DNA of 64,000 bases, from contig CM055888.1 in NCBI GenBank assembly GCA_029582165.1, positions 31,139,408 through 31,203,407 of the forward strand, in the 5' to 3' direction. The number at the start of each line of letters is the position of its first letter. Position 1 is the first letter of the stretch. This document shows positions 43,860 to 56,700 of this stretch, one piece after another. Below the pieces are notes generated by a model, which saw only the letters and a program-made list of their open reading frames with translations, did no database searches and had not been told where the DNA came from. Origin of the DNA: Portulaca oleracea. Lineage: Eukaryota > Streptophyta > Magnoliopsida > Caryophyllales > Portulacaceae. The translations under genes and the position numbers were made by a program.

Positions 43860-46800
43860 ATGGCGGGCGTATCTCTCAAGTGCGGAGACTGTGGGGCGCT
43901 GCTAAGATCAGTCGATGAAGCTCAACAACATGCTGAGCTCACTTCTCACTCCAACTTTTCCGAATCCACCGAACCCGTACTTAACCTCGTCTGCTCTACC
44001 TGTGGCAAGCCTTGTCGATCTAAAACTGTAATCTTCTCTTCTTGATTTTCCGGTTCATTTTGCTGCGAATTTTCGCTGGTATTGAGGGTTTTGTCATAAT
44101 GATTTGGTTTGTGTCAATGAAGGAGAGCGATTTGCATACCAAAAGAACTGGGCATACCGAATTTACCGACAAGACTTCTGAGGCTGTCAAACCTATTAAT
44201 TTGGAAGCTCCGAGTAGTACCAACGCACCTGATGGTGATGGTGCACCCATGGATGTTGATGTTAGTGCCAGTGGTCAATCTGAGGGTACGCTCTTGATTT
44301 CCACATATCGTTTTAATTTGTTTTGCTAAATTCTTGCTCTATGTTTGGTTAATTATATAATAGTACAATGGCAATGACTTTGACCGCTTGATCTGCAGCG
44401 AGTATTGGTTGTAAAACATTTTGTGTGGGGGCGCGGGGGGGGGGGGGGGTTGTTACCGATACCAATACACTAGGAGCCCTTACTTTTGATGGTCATTTTG
44501 TGTGCAGAATGCAATTAAAGAAAGAAAGAAAGGAGAAAACTGTCACTTGGGATTTAGGTTGACCAAATGGGTTTACTAACTGAAGTTAACAATATAAAAA
44601 GTGAAAAAAAACTAGGTATTTCCGTTGAATAGGATTGGTTTTAATTGATAAAGAAACTAAGGATCAAAATGGTTGGATTGATTTTCAATTTCACAATGCA
44701 CTCATTTCCTAGTCAGTTAATTCAATTGGCTAGAATTGCTTGGTCATGTGTGGAATTAAGAGCACAAGACATTCGGCTGTGATATATTGAGGCTCAAATT
44801 CAGTGGCCACTTGAAATTTTGCCTAAACTAAGAGCTACAAACCTACAATGAGGGTACTTACCTAGGGTTAGGGCTGAGGAAAGGAAAAGTGTTTAGGGTG
44901 GAGGGAGATAACCGTAATAAGCTTGTAACATGCCTAATTGTTACAAATCATAGAAGTCAAACAACATCATAGAAGGGATTTGCAATTTGACATATTTGTG
45001 TCGATCAAGACACAAAATCTAATCTAATTGAGCGATAAAACACATTTTAAGTCTGCAATTACTATTAATGAAATGTCTATGAGAGTAAGTACTAAGTGTT
45101 TGAGGTCTCCCCCTAGTCCTGCATGTGACTGACTGCTTGGGTTATACACCTCAATGGTGACCAATGAGTTGGTGAATGAAGGGAGGGTAAATAGCAAACT
45201 CATGATCTTATATTCTTGTATCTTAGGGGGTGTTTGGTTGCCAACTTTCCCAAGTTGACAAAATTCTCCATGTTTGGTTGAGTTTAACTTGTGGAAAAAA
45301 TTGATGTGGGGCCCACTACTCACACTTCAATTTACTAAAAACTTTCTCTAGGGGGAGCTAGGGAAAAGTTTTCTCAAGAATTTTTCCCCGGGATTCTACT
45401 ACCAAATGCTCCCTTGATGGGCTCCTATCAAATTCCTTGTCCATTGTAAATTATAAATGGGGTTTTCTATTTGGATCACCTAATTCTAGTTTTTCTTTGG
45501 TTTCCCTCCATCGCTCTTGCACTCTTATTTTAATCTTCTCATGCACCTTCACTAGTGCCTCGTCCTAATATGTCCAACCATCAAACTTGGCCTCTCTTAA
45601 TCTTATCTTGTAGACACCTTTACGTATCTCTAATTACATTCTTTCATCCTTATCCTATTTTGTCTTACGTGCCCTTTCATACATTTGAATCATCCTTTTG
45701 TCTACAACAAGCATTTTTCTTTGGCACTTATGTGGACCAGAATTCGGATTTGTTTAAAAGAATTGGTTCGACAACCATTTGGATTTTTACTAGTATCATC
45801 TGGTTCTCAAAACTATGGCAGTATATTCCATGTATGCAAATCCACCGTCATGTGATGAACAATCTCCTTATGATTGTTAGGATCTCAGGGCGTGTAGTAA
45901 AAACAATAATAAGGCTAATAATAAATAAAGATGGACACAGAAGGATTAACGTGGAAAAACTTAAACCGTGAAAAATCCACAAACAATGCATTATATCAGA
46001 GGATGACAATAGTGTTTTAGAGATTCCCATGTCTCTACAATGTCTCTCTCAGACTCCCTAGAGTTACAATCTGAAAACTCAACCCTCACAGTTGATACGC
46101 CTTACATAATTGCCCAAGGGACACAAAGATTACAGATGCGATACAAATAAACCTTAACCCAAGGGCTATTATATAGTCAAGGCTTGATAGAATTATTAGC
46201 ATTTAAAGCCCACCGTCGAAACAATGAAATCCAGCACCGAAACCGAACAGCCCAGCGTCAGCCAGTCACCACGGACCGGAGCCAGCACTCAGGGCTGCCC
46301 AGAGTGGCCACTGGCTGGCTGGTCTTTGTGATTTGCTCGCACGGATCAATTTCCACTCCCCTTGCAACTGGATTCCTACTCAAACTCTTCCTTGCTTCCC
46401 AAGACACCAAAACCAATCCCATATTGGTTTTCCACATATCAACCCAACATTGATGTCCCATTTGTCTTGTACACAGCATGATTATATCCAAGTGTCCAAA
46501 TTATCAAGTCTTGGGACAGCTATTCACCAACTGTGACTTCTCCTGTTAGGGAAGTTGGTTGTAGGCAAAGCCTGTCTTTGTTTTTGTTCCATGGTATATC
46601 CAGAATGCTTCAGAAATCTAGCTGGTTATAGTTGTTTAACTAGTCAACATAGTGTAGTTGCTGTTTGTTTTGATTTAATTTTTTTCCCTTAAAATTTGTT
46701 GATTCGTATTATTTTGTTCAGAAATGATCGTTCCGGAGGTTGATAAAAAGTTGCTTGAGGAACTGGAAGGAATGGGATTTTCAACCGCACGAGCAACCCG

Positions 46801-49800
46801 TGCACTACATTGCTCTGGTAATCTACTGAATTCAAAAATTTATGTTTTATTGTTGCTTTGGTAGAGCAATTGCTCACCGTAATGATGAAAAGGATTAGAG
46901 CTGATTATCCAGGATGATCTCCTCGTTGTCCCTTTAATATATTGTTTTTTACTTCTCGTAGCAAAAAGATTTAAGGATAATATTGTCTTGACCTAGATGT
47001 TTGGTTGTGCTTACACAATTGTTGGGTCAAAGTTTGTTTAACAGCATCTTCTTCTTGTTATCTGTTAATTCTACAATCTTTTTCACTCTTTATCATTTGT
47101 ATCAAAAGTTATTCTTGGGACTTTTGAAAGAATCTATGAAAGTTTGTCCTGGCTGTGTAAATCTAAGCCTCTGGATCCTCTTTAATCGGCGTAATATGTG
47201 TATGATACTTACATGGGGCTAACAACCGGCTTTCACTTTCAGGTAATTCCAGTCTTGAGGCTGCTGTGAATTGGATTGTCGAACATGAGAATGATCCTGA
47301 CATAGATGAGATGCCAATGGTACACAATCCTGTTAATGAATTGTACGATTAGGCTCTATTTGGTCCTTGGAAAATTAGACGGAAATGAAATTTTTTGTCT
47401 CTAATCTTGTATAAAATCGTTCATTTTCACCACCAATCGCTCCCTTGATTGTATCACTCCCTAATCCTACCTCTCATTTTGCCTATCATATTTTCCTATC
47501 AAATTTGGAAGGAAAATGTTGGTGACAAGATCAATGTAAAATTTCACTAATCCTGTTAATGAACTGTGCAATTAGGCTCTATTTGGTCATTGGAAAATAA
47601 GACGGAAATAAAATTTTTTGTCTCTAATCTCGTATTAAATCCTTAATTTTCACCATCAATCGCTCCCTTGATTATCTCACTCCCAATTCCTACCTCTCAT
47701 TTTGCCTATCATATTTTCCTATCAAATTTGGGAGGAAAATGTTGGTGACAAGATCCATGTAAAATTTCACTATGTTTTCCATCCAACTCTCCTTCCTGCA
47801 CTTTTTTTTAAAAGCCAAGTAAAGGAAACTAAGTGATTTTTTAATGGAAAATTGGAGTCTAATAAACCAAATTTTATGTCCATTTTGATCTAACAAACCA
47901 ACTTAACTATTTGTTAATGCCAAACTGTTCTTAACATAATATTTTTCTTAGTGAACCTCCACCAATTTCGGTTATCGGAAAAATGTCATGGAGTGTTTTT
48001 TTTGCTGATGTAGTGATGTGGAGTGTTTTATAGGCAAAAAATAAAAGGGAAATGAAGATGGCTTCCTCTTCCTTTTCTCCTTGTCAAGCTTGGTTTTGAG
48101 CCTTACATTTTCTTCATCCAGACGCTCAAAGTTCTGATTCCCATCCCTCGTTTTATGTAATTCATTTCCCATCTTGTCACTTCAGACAATAGCTGCTCGA
48201 GCCTTTCTTCCAACACATTGTTCATTTCAATTAGGTTCATTTCAATCAGCAAAAAAACCTCCATGTCATTTTTCCGGTAACCGGAAATTGGTGGAGGTTT
48301 ACCAAGAAAAATATTATGTTAAGTACAGTTTGCCATTAACAAAAAGTTAAGTTTGGTTTGTTAGATCAAAATGGACATAAAGTTTGGTTTATTAGATTCC
48401 AATTTTCCTTTTTTTAAAAGAAATTCTCTCCATCTTATTTTCCAAGGATCAAACAAGGCCTTAGTGTTTTCTACTCTGCCTTTTATTCTTCAATCTGCAT
48501 CAACCTTCTTGGAACTATGTATGGGTGCTTCTAAGCTTCCAAATGCTTCCTTTTTTCAGTTTTTGCTTTTGTCTTGTAAACATCAAAGAATGACATTTGG
48601 TCCAGAAAACTTATGGTTGGTAATCTTTTTCCATGGGAAAGTGAAACTATTACAGTATATTTTTCCACAATACCCCTAAAAACTATTTTATAAATTTAAT
48701 AAGGGTAGTTTGGACATTTTAAAATAAACTTTCTCATATGTTTAAATGTAAACCAAACATAGTACTGTATTCTTTCCGAGGAGAAATTTTCCCAGGAAAA
48801 AGTTTCTCTGGAAACATTTTCCCGAGAAAGAAAACACACCCTATGAGAAAGATCACAAGGGACTTATCTTTGCATTGCAGATATATAGGCTGAGTCTTTG
48901 ATAAATCTGGCAGAGCCTGTTTTCTGATAAGTTGCTCAGCTGATGATCTATAATCTTGAAGTTTTCATGCAGCCTTAATGTCGTCTTCCTTGACTTATTA
49001 TTGCAAAATGCTGCAGTCGACTCTGCACTGTATGTATAAGTTGTTTCTTTAGTGGAGGTGATGAGCTATATTGTGGTCATTTCATCAATTTCCGGCCCCA
49101 TTGTTTTCCTATGTTCCTATGCCTACTAGCTTCCCTTGAATTTCACATCTGGTTTCAGTTGGTCCTTTTGGAATGTTGCTCATTTCGATTCTTGTGTTTT
49201 CTATTGCTTTGGTTTTACTTAATTTTTATTTGTTTTTTGTTTTTGGAGTAATTTTGTCAAATTTACCTTTACTACACCCTAATACTAATCTGTACATTCT
49301 GGGGGGAATTGGTGATAAATTTGTTCTGGAGCTATTTGTCTGTGGACTTTGTCTGTAAAATATGTCATTTGTTGCTGAATATTATCTCTGGCATTTTTTG
49401 CCAGGTTCCTGCCAATAGCAAAAACGAGCCTCCTAAACCTGCTCTCACTGAAGAAGAAAAGAAGATGAAGTTGCTGGAGTTGAGGTGTGATTTGTACTCT
49501 ATGTTGCCAGTTTATATATTTTTTTAAGATTCCCTTCACCGTAAGCATAAATAAATATATAAATATATAGGCTCGGCAAAGGAGATTTTTGATATGGCCT
49601 TAAAATATGCATGTAATGATGGCGAGAGGCATGAGCATTCTGAAAATGATTACTACATAATGTACATACACATTTCCCCCAGTCCTTTACTTTCTGTTCC
49701 TTTATAATAGTGTCACAAGAGATTTTTTGGTTGTTGTGACTTTTGTGTGTGTGTGTGCCGGGGGGTTGGGGTGTGGGGTGGGGTGGGGTTCTATTGTTCT

Positions 49801-52800
49801 AATGTGGGTGGATAGTGGTTTTGAGTATATTTATTTATGCTTTTTTACTTATTTGAAGGCCTCTTTACTGGTGGCCTAGGACTCCTTGACCTCTTCTAAC
49901 CAATCACATAATGTATATTGAACCCACGACATGGAAACAAGGCCGATAACCATTGTGAAGGGCCCATCACCTAGGTTTGTTGAGTTCCTAGCTTAGCATG
50001 ACTTTGAAAATGTGGGCGGCACTAGCGTGAAGGTTGTTAAGGCTGTGATTTAGAGCTTATCAACTGCTAAATTGTTATATTTAGCGTGATATATGTCATT
50101 TTATCCTTCATTCATTCATGAATATGGCCACATTTGGGTTGCCTGCTTCTGCAGATAAGCTTTGTTGATGTCACCATTGTTTGTGTTTTATGCTATTTTT
50201 CTAGTCATAAATCATAATATATCTTTCAAAAGAGCAGCTGAAGCTTAGAGTCTATACTCTCAAAAAACCTTTAATTTCTTTTTGGTATCATACAATTCTA
50301 ATGTTATCTTTTTGTAATGTAAGAGAACGGGCACGCAAGAAGAAGGAAGAGGAAGAACGGAGGATGGAAAGAGAGAGAGAAAAGGTACCCCTCTTAACCA
50401 TTACATGTCCTAAACAATGCAGTTTTGTGCTTTTGATTTGTAGGGAAGGATACATTCTTTTCTTGAGCACCTTCACTATAATGTTTCTTTAGAAGATATT
50501 ATGCTTGAAGTAAAAATTAAAAGACTTGTTAGAAAATTATTTATTTCAGACTGTAACAACTAAATTGAATGGAGAAACTGAAGGAACATCCCCGCTCCCC
50601 CATACCCTTCGATGGGTAAGCGTTTGGAAGTTGAAGGTGCAATGACATCTTTTCAAACTAGGGTTTTAATGAAACATCTTCATAATTAAAAGAGTAAAGT
50701 GATTTACGTCGCTGTTGTTTCACTATAGGTAAAATTTTCTAGTATTGTCGGGTTAATGACATTACTGCAGATATTTAATCATATGAGAGGATACAGAGTA
50801 ACAAAGTTAATTGATATTCTGGTTTATAGCAAGCTTTGGTATTTTTGTACTTCTTTTATTTTTTTTCTTTACTTTATTGATTGCTCTTTTCGAGCGTCCT
50901 GCTGGAGACGCAGTAGGATTGGACAACCTTAAGTTGACAACTCTCTCTAGTTTGACACGTATGATTAAAATAACCTAAACTCGAAACAAAATGCAAAGGA
51001 TGAGGGGAAATAAATTAAACAGAAACTTCCTTATTGTAAAAAGAGCCAAAAACTGGCTGGGTGACTTGGGTGGAGCATTACCTTCTTTTTCTTTGTGTTT
51101 TGTTGATTGATTAGATTCATCTATTCATTTAAGCTTTTTATGCCTGGCAATGGCAGAACTCACACGCAGGAGGGTAAAAAACTAAAAATGTCTTACACTC
51201 GTGTTTATACATATCTGTATTGTGTTTCCTTTAATACCTTGAATTCTTCGGGTTCCGCTGTTAAATTTTCGAAAGTTTCTTTCCAAAATTAATTTACACA
51301 ATAGCAACATAATGCCTAGATAACATTGGTTTGGAGCTTTTGTAGGAAAGGATTCGAATTGGAAAAGAACTTCTCGAGGCAAAGCGTATTGAAGAAGAAA
51401 ATGAGAGAAAGCGGTTTGTCTTCATCCTATCACCCCCCCCCCCAAAAAAAAAAAAGAAAAAGAAAGCGTCCTCATTTTGATTTACTTTTTAATTTCTTAT
51501 TTGAGAGAGCTGTGAATGATTTTTGATTGTATATTCTTCATTGTAATGCATTGTTGAACAGTTTGATAGCCTTGCGAAAAGCAGAGAAAGAAGAAGAAAG
51601 GAGAGCATTGGAAAAAGTTCGTAAGAAGTTGGAAGAAGACAAGGTTATATATCTTCTTCTCTTTACCTTCTTTCTAGGTTCAAGTCTTGGTCGAAGCAAA
51701 ATATTTCCTATTAGTAGAAATTGTGGGGTTCATGGGTCATACTTGTCATAAACCGTTCGGTACCAGCCTGTTAAGTTCGCAGGTGGTTACCCCTTAGATA
51801 GGGGCTTAGTGGGCGGGCTAAATTTACCCAGTCTGAGAAAAAAGGGTAACAGAATCTAGAAATTACAGTATACTGTATCCCAATGTTTCTGTATGACTTT
51901 TGCTGAATACTTTGTTAAGGCAATAGCAAACATGATGTTTAAATGGTTGCATCTTTTTTTCCAATTGTTAGTCTGTTGGATCGTTTTTGCACTACACAAG
52001 AGTCTCCAAATTATACATGTATGTACATATATGAAATGTCTTTATAGTAGCGATGTATAATTATAATGATAAGTTTTTTTTTTTTATTTTTTTTTGTGTG
52101 TGGGGGGGGGGGGGGTGTTTGGCATTCATCTATATTTGGCAAGTAGTGTCATTGATGATAATTCTTTTGCATGCTGGGAGTTTATAGTGATAATGACACT
52201 TGAAGATATGATAGCAATGTTCTCCTTAAAATCAAGTGAAAGGGAGTTTGGAGGCGCATGGGTGAATAATCCTTTGTATTTGCCAATCACAGGCAAGGGT
52301 TTGGTTAATGATGTTCCTAGGAAGCTGCCATTCTCTCACTAAGTATATCGCTATTCGCTATCACTGTTGTTCAATTCAATGCTTCTCTCCTTACGTATTC
52401 AGTTTTTATCTACCAAAACTAGTACTCCAAAATTCTGCCAGGGCAAGGCATGAGGGGTTGGATGTTACAGTGTTAACTCCTAAATTTTGCAATTTAGAGA
52501 AACTTGTTCCAATTGATCAAAGATTTCGAAATCGTTTTGTTACCTGCTATTCCATAGAAAAGAAGCAAAGCAGGCTCAGTGAGACTTTCTTTTTTTTTTT
52601 TTTTTAATTTTTATTTTTATCAACTGGAGAACAATTGTTCTTCTTAACTGAGAATCCTTAGTCCCCAGAAAAGTGTTGAGAGTTGAGACAGTTGGCGGAT
52701 GATTTTAGTGCAGTTGGAAGTTATTGATGTTAAAAAAAATCATTTTTCCTTGCTTGTGCAGGCTGAAAGAAGACGCAAACTAGGGTTACCCCCAGAGGAT

Positions 52801-53535
52801 CCTGCTCCTGCAAAACCCGCTGAACCCATTCCGGAAAAGAAGGTTGAATCTTGTCAAAAGAGTGTACTCACCACTTAGGGTATAAATTGAGTGCAATCTG
52901 CTGCCAGACATTTTTTTTTTCTTACTACCTTTTTATAAGTTGCAGACTATGTTGCCTGTGAAGCCTGTTACAAAAGCAGAGCAAATGAGAGAATGTCTTC
53001 GATCACTAAAGAAAACTCACATGGTGACCTAGTCTTTTCCTCATGTTTGACTAATAACTATCTTTTGTTCATATCATGGTTTCTGTAACATGGTACTGGG
53101 TTTTGAATGTTGAAAAATAGGCTGAAGATGCCCGGGTTAAGCGAGCATTCCAAACACTTTTCACATATGCTGGCAATGTGGTGAAAAATCCAGATGAAGA
53201 GAAATATAGGAAAATAAGACTCAGCAATCAGGCTTTTCAGGTGATCATTTCCAGTATCTCTTGTTGTCACTGAGAAATCAGCAGTAAATAATGTAGTTTC
53301 CATCTGTTGTGATGTGAAGTGCCTAACCAATTTCCTTTTCAATGCCACACTTGTACAGGAGAGGGTTGGTGGACTGAAGGGAGGCATTGAATTTCTTGAG
53401 CTGTGTGGATTTGAGAAATCAGCAGATGGTGAATTTTTATTTATGCCTAGAGACAAGGTTGATATTGCAGTCCTGAATACAGCTGGGAAAGAACTGCAAT
53501 CTGCAATTGAGAATCCTCACTTTGGCGTTTTTTAG
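43860..53535 (+). CDS. Zinc-finger / UBA / coiled-coil / PUB-domain protein, 12 exons
   Basis: Exons by splice sites and frame: 43860-44027, 44123-44285, 46722-46817, 47243-47319, 49405-49484, 50324-50384, 51346-51413, 51562-51643, 52762-52842, 52946-53023, 53121-53240, 53359-53535. They total 1251 nt (416 residues). All introns are GT-AG and no in-frame stop occurs. Residues 8-30 hold CxxC...H...H (CGDC), and 45-67 hold a second such set (CSTC...HTKRTGH). A UBA domain follows at about 115-155 ([16 protein letters not shown], then [11 protein letters not shown]). A highly charged coiled coil spans about 185-285. A PUB/PUG domain spans about 319-405 ([20 protein letters not shown]). UBA binds ubiquitin, and PUB domains bind p97/CDC48-type C-termini, so a role in ubiquitin-linked protein handling is likely. 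Architecture and length resemble Arabidopsis At1g04850, as I recall it. Introns 2 and 4 carry transposons. This is probably the only host gene in the window. Confidence 0.93.
45226..45413. mobile_element. Small MITE in intron 2
   Basis: The ends GGGGGTGTTTGGTTGCC and, reverse complemented, GGGAGCATTTGGTAG are imperfect inverted repeats. The flanks TTA and TTG could be a 3-bp duplication as in PIF/Harbinger elements. Length is 188 bp and it is non-coding. Confidence 0.5.
45875..46475 (-). mobile_element. Probable solo LTR in intron 2
   Basis: On the reverse strand it begins TGTGTACAAG and ends GATCCTAACA. ATGAT occurs at 45870-45874 and again at 46478-46482, two bases beyond the right end, so the duplication is only approximate. 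A reverse-strand CTATATAATAG lies where an LTR TATA box would sit. Confidence 0.5.
47326..47770. repeat. 222-bp tandem duplication in intron 4
   Basis: AATCCTGTTAATGAA opens two copies, at 47326 and 47549. Each copy continues through TTAGGCTCTATTTGGTC to GGTGACAAGATC with scattered changes. An inverted relative of the TTTGGTCCTTGGAAAA part occurs near 48440. Confidence 0.75.
47846..48408. mobile_element. MULE-type MITE in intron 4
   Basis: The left end GGAAAATTGGAGTCTAATAA and the right end are inverted repeats of at least 75 bp. Further inverted segments lie inside (CACCAATTTC near 47960, mirrored near 48285). The flanks are T-rich, so the 9-bp duplication is only approximate. The ends resemble those of the MULE-1 MITEs. 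The centre contains a reverse-strand segment (48172-47972) reading [20 protein letters not shown], a charged coiled-coil stretch. Confidence 0.75.
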
Positions 53536-54023
53536 AGTTCTCTGGCGGCTGGACCACAAATATTGTCTGTCCTGTTGGGCTTCTAGTTTGGATTGAAAAT
53601 TTCAAAATTCTAATCTGTGGAAATGTCCTTACAATTGTCTATGAAATACCATTGTTTTGGATTACAGAAAGCCAAATAGGGCAGTATTTGAGAATGCCAC
53701 GCCCCCCCCCCCCCTCCTTCCCAAAACACACACACCCACACACACCATTCCAGCCAAGCTTCCCACACATCTTCTTCTTCTTCTTCTTCTTCCCTCTTCC
53801 TCTTTGCAAAGAACCCCATCTTTCCTCCTCCTTTGGCATATTGAATTCTCGGGCAAAGATTGCCAAAAAAAAAAAAAAATTTCATTGCCAACTCAGCGAT
53901 GTGGGCCCTATTTTTAAGTATAAATTAGGACTTTATGGTGCATAAAGAATTTTTTGGCAATTTGTCTTCAGGGCCATCCTTCGTAGTCAATAACCCTTCC
54001 TACTATACTTGGTAGACTATCAT
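53536..54023. other. 3' flank of the UBA/PUB gene
   Basis: This should hold the 3' UTR. A poly-C run at 53704, short CTT repeats at 53770 and a poly-A run at 53865 produce the open frames seen here. No other gene is visible. Confidence 0.6.
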
Positions 54024-54415
54024 TAGGAGTTGTTCATCGGTTCAAAACGAACCGAATTGAAAAACAAAATAAGGCCTAAAATTAAAATCGAACTGAAATT
54101 TCCCGGTTAAGCTGAAAATCAAATAAAATTAGTTGAACTGAACCGAATAAAGACCGAATACCTTTGAACGTCGTTTCCATACTGTACTAGCCTACTTCTC
54201 TCGGTCTTTTTCAATAAACTGAATAAACTAAATAAGATCCGAATAAACCGAATAAGAAGTGAATAAGAGCCCTATTTGGTTTTTATTTGATTTTTTCGAT
54301 TTTGAATCGAATAAATCGAAAATCGAATAAAGAAAAATCCTTGAACCGAAAATCGAATAAACCATTTGGTTCGCTTTGGCTTTTTCAATTCAAAATCGAT
54401 TACTGCACAACCATA
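54024..54415. mobile_element. Non-autonomous hAT element
   Basis: The 8-bp duplication ACTATCAT is perfect (54016-54023 and 54416-54423). The ends TAGGAGTTGTTCATCGG and, reverse complemented, TATGGTTGTGCAGTAATCG are weakly inverted. The body repeats AACCGAAT / CGAATAAA motifs, comparable to the hAT-like elements at 1467 and 38765. It is non-coding. Confidence 0.85.
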
Positions 54416-54423
54416 ACTATCAT

Positions 54424-55164
54424 CCAATTACTTCCAGAAAGTAGCATCACATTAAAACCATATTAAGATTCACACAACCATGAAAGCAAAAGGTCATGGT
54501 ACTCCAAAATGCATCTCTTACATTTCATGACCTTCATATGTTCACATATTGTCAGCTAGGCTTCATTATACAGTGTTCAGTTGGGTGGAAGACAATCATA
54601 AGCATGCAGCCTAAGTGAAGAGAAGCTAACAGTGGAATGAGTGAGGTATTCTTGTCAGAAGAACTTAAGTCTAAATCTGAGTTTCTACAACACATCCACA
54701 TTATGATTGGAGAAAATTTAAATAGAGCAAGATGAGAAATTTAACATTCTGAACTTGGTCACTACTATTGTACCCGAGAATAAGCATGATTATAGCAAAA
54801 CAAGCACAAATGCCTGGTGTGTCTTAGGCATCTCCCATGAGCAGCACATGTGACAATACAAGAACTTGATAGTAAAACCAATATTCTCACAATAAAAACC
54901 CTCAAATTTTCCAAAACTCATACTATTTCATGTTCATCTGGACACATGGATCTATTTCTTCGCCTTTGTTTAGCTAAATACAGACATAGTGCACATCAAC
55001 TATTTGGAAAATAAACATAAAAATTTGTAGCACCCTATATCCAAATCATGTGGAATAAAGGTTTATTTCACATCCCCTTACCATTTGCAACAAAATAAAA
55101 GGGAAGCAACAAGAACCCAAAGGGGGAGGGGGGATAGAAAGCCAAAAACAAATAAAAATTAAAA
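54424..55164. other. AT-rich intergenic DNA
   Basis: No gene, array or element end is seen before the outer MULE border. Confidence 0.55.
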
Positions 55165-55564
55165 GGGAAATTTCAAATGGTAGGCACCGATTGTAATCTA
55201 TTCCAAGTGGTGAATACCTTTTTTATATATTCCAAATGGTAAGTTTAATTACCAAACAATTCCATACCGTAGGCATTATTTAACCTACCGTTAGAATATA
55301 AAAAAAGAAAAAAAGAAAAATTAATGTTTGCTCCCATCTCTTGAAGCTCGGCTGGATATTTGCTCAAACTTTTTTTTGCAAAAAGCTCAACCTTCCATCT
55401 CCTCCCTTGAATTCTTCTGCCGCCTCCTCCCATCTCCGACACAGGTGGTGGCCACCGTTCGACAGCAGCACCTCCAATAATGAAATTCCTTCCTTAATTA
55501 TCCAACGATCTTGGCCACAGTGTTGATGCTGATGTCGATGCCCTTCAAACAGTGAAATTATTAA

Positions 55565-56231
55565 GGGAAATTCCAAATGGTAGGCCTCAAGTATTGGGTA
55601 TTCCAAGTTGTCAACCTATTTTTGACATATTCCAAATGGTAGGCTTAAAAACAAAATTATTCCACCCTGTAGGCACACAGTTAAACAGCCATTAGAATTT
55701 TTTTTTAAAAAAATGTTTTGAATGTTGGATGAAAATCAGTCGACACTCTGAAATTTGCTCAAACTTGAAACCCTAAACCTCTTCTCCCTCCCCTGAAACT
55801 TTGTCGCCTCCCTCTGTCCCAGGTCGGTCGTCGGCTTCCGTTCTGTACCAGGTGACCGCAGCGGCTCGGTCTGTCCCATCGACGCCTCTCTCGATCACCC
55901 TCAAAATTAGGGTTCACATTCTTCTCTGACAGGTATGAATTATGTAAACTTTGATTTTTGAATTTAGGGTAGAATGTATGAAATTAGCTATTGATATGGT
56001 GTATAATTGTGAATAGGAGGAAAAAAATTAGGGCTATAATTCGAATCAGGAATACCATTAGCTATTGATATGGTTTGAATTTGGAGGGGTTTTTTTTTGA
56101 CAAAATTTAAGTACAGGCAACACTTGGCCAACCTTGTCGTTGCTTCAATGAGTCTTGCTACTATAGGTTGATTCAAAAGCTCAAAAGCAACCGCTAGTAT
56201 AATGAGAACCGTGCTACTAACTTGCATTTTT
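55565..56231 (+). promoter_or_regulatory. MULE-2 left TIR with transposase leader exon
   Basis: The terminal repeat contains the presumed promoter and an untranslated first exon ending TTCTCTGACAG at 55932, followed by a GTATGA donor. The acceptor TTTTATTGCAG ends at 56698, two bases before the transposase ATG. The same leader and donor occur in the right TIR. Confidence 0.75.
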
Positions 56232-56700
56232 AAAGCATTGGCTTCGCTTCATATTATATGAGAAGAATTGCAGTATAATGAGAACCGTGCTACTAGCTTG
56301 CATTTTTGACGAAATTTTTTTTGATGTGGTGGATAAAATCATACAAATTGAACAATTAATTCTAACTTGAACATTACTGTTTGCCCAATTCTTCCCCCAT
56401 ATATATTAACAATTAATTGTGTTATTTTATTTTCCCCCATTTGAACAATGGAACAATTAATTGTGTTATTTTATTTTCCCCTATTTGCTAAAGAATACTA
56501 GTACTTCATTGATATACATGTTTACTTGGGTTGGGTCTGTGTCAAAACCAAATTGGTTGATGTGTATAGTTTTCCTAGTGTTTAAAAAAGCCAAAAACAT
56601 GTTTGTTTAGAGTTTTTTAGAATTATTTGATTTGTGTCTGTTGTGCTTTGTCAATGACATTCTTATGACATTTGGTCCCTTTTTTTTTTTTATTGCAGTC

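Noticed and set aside
53610..53945. Several overlapping open frames after the UBA/PUB gene
   Set aside because: Poly-C, CTT and poly-A runs in the 3' flank create them in all frames.
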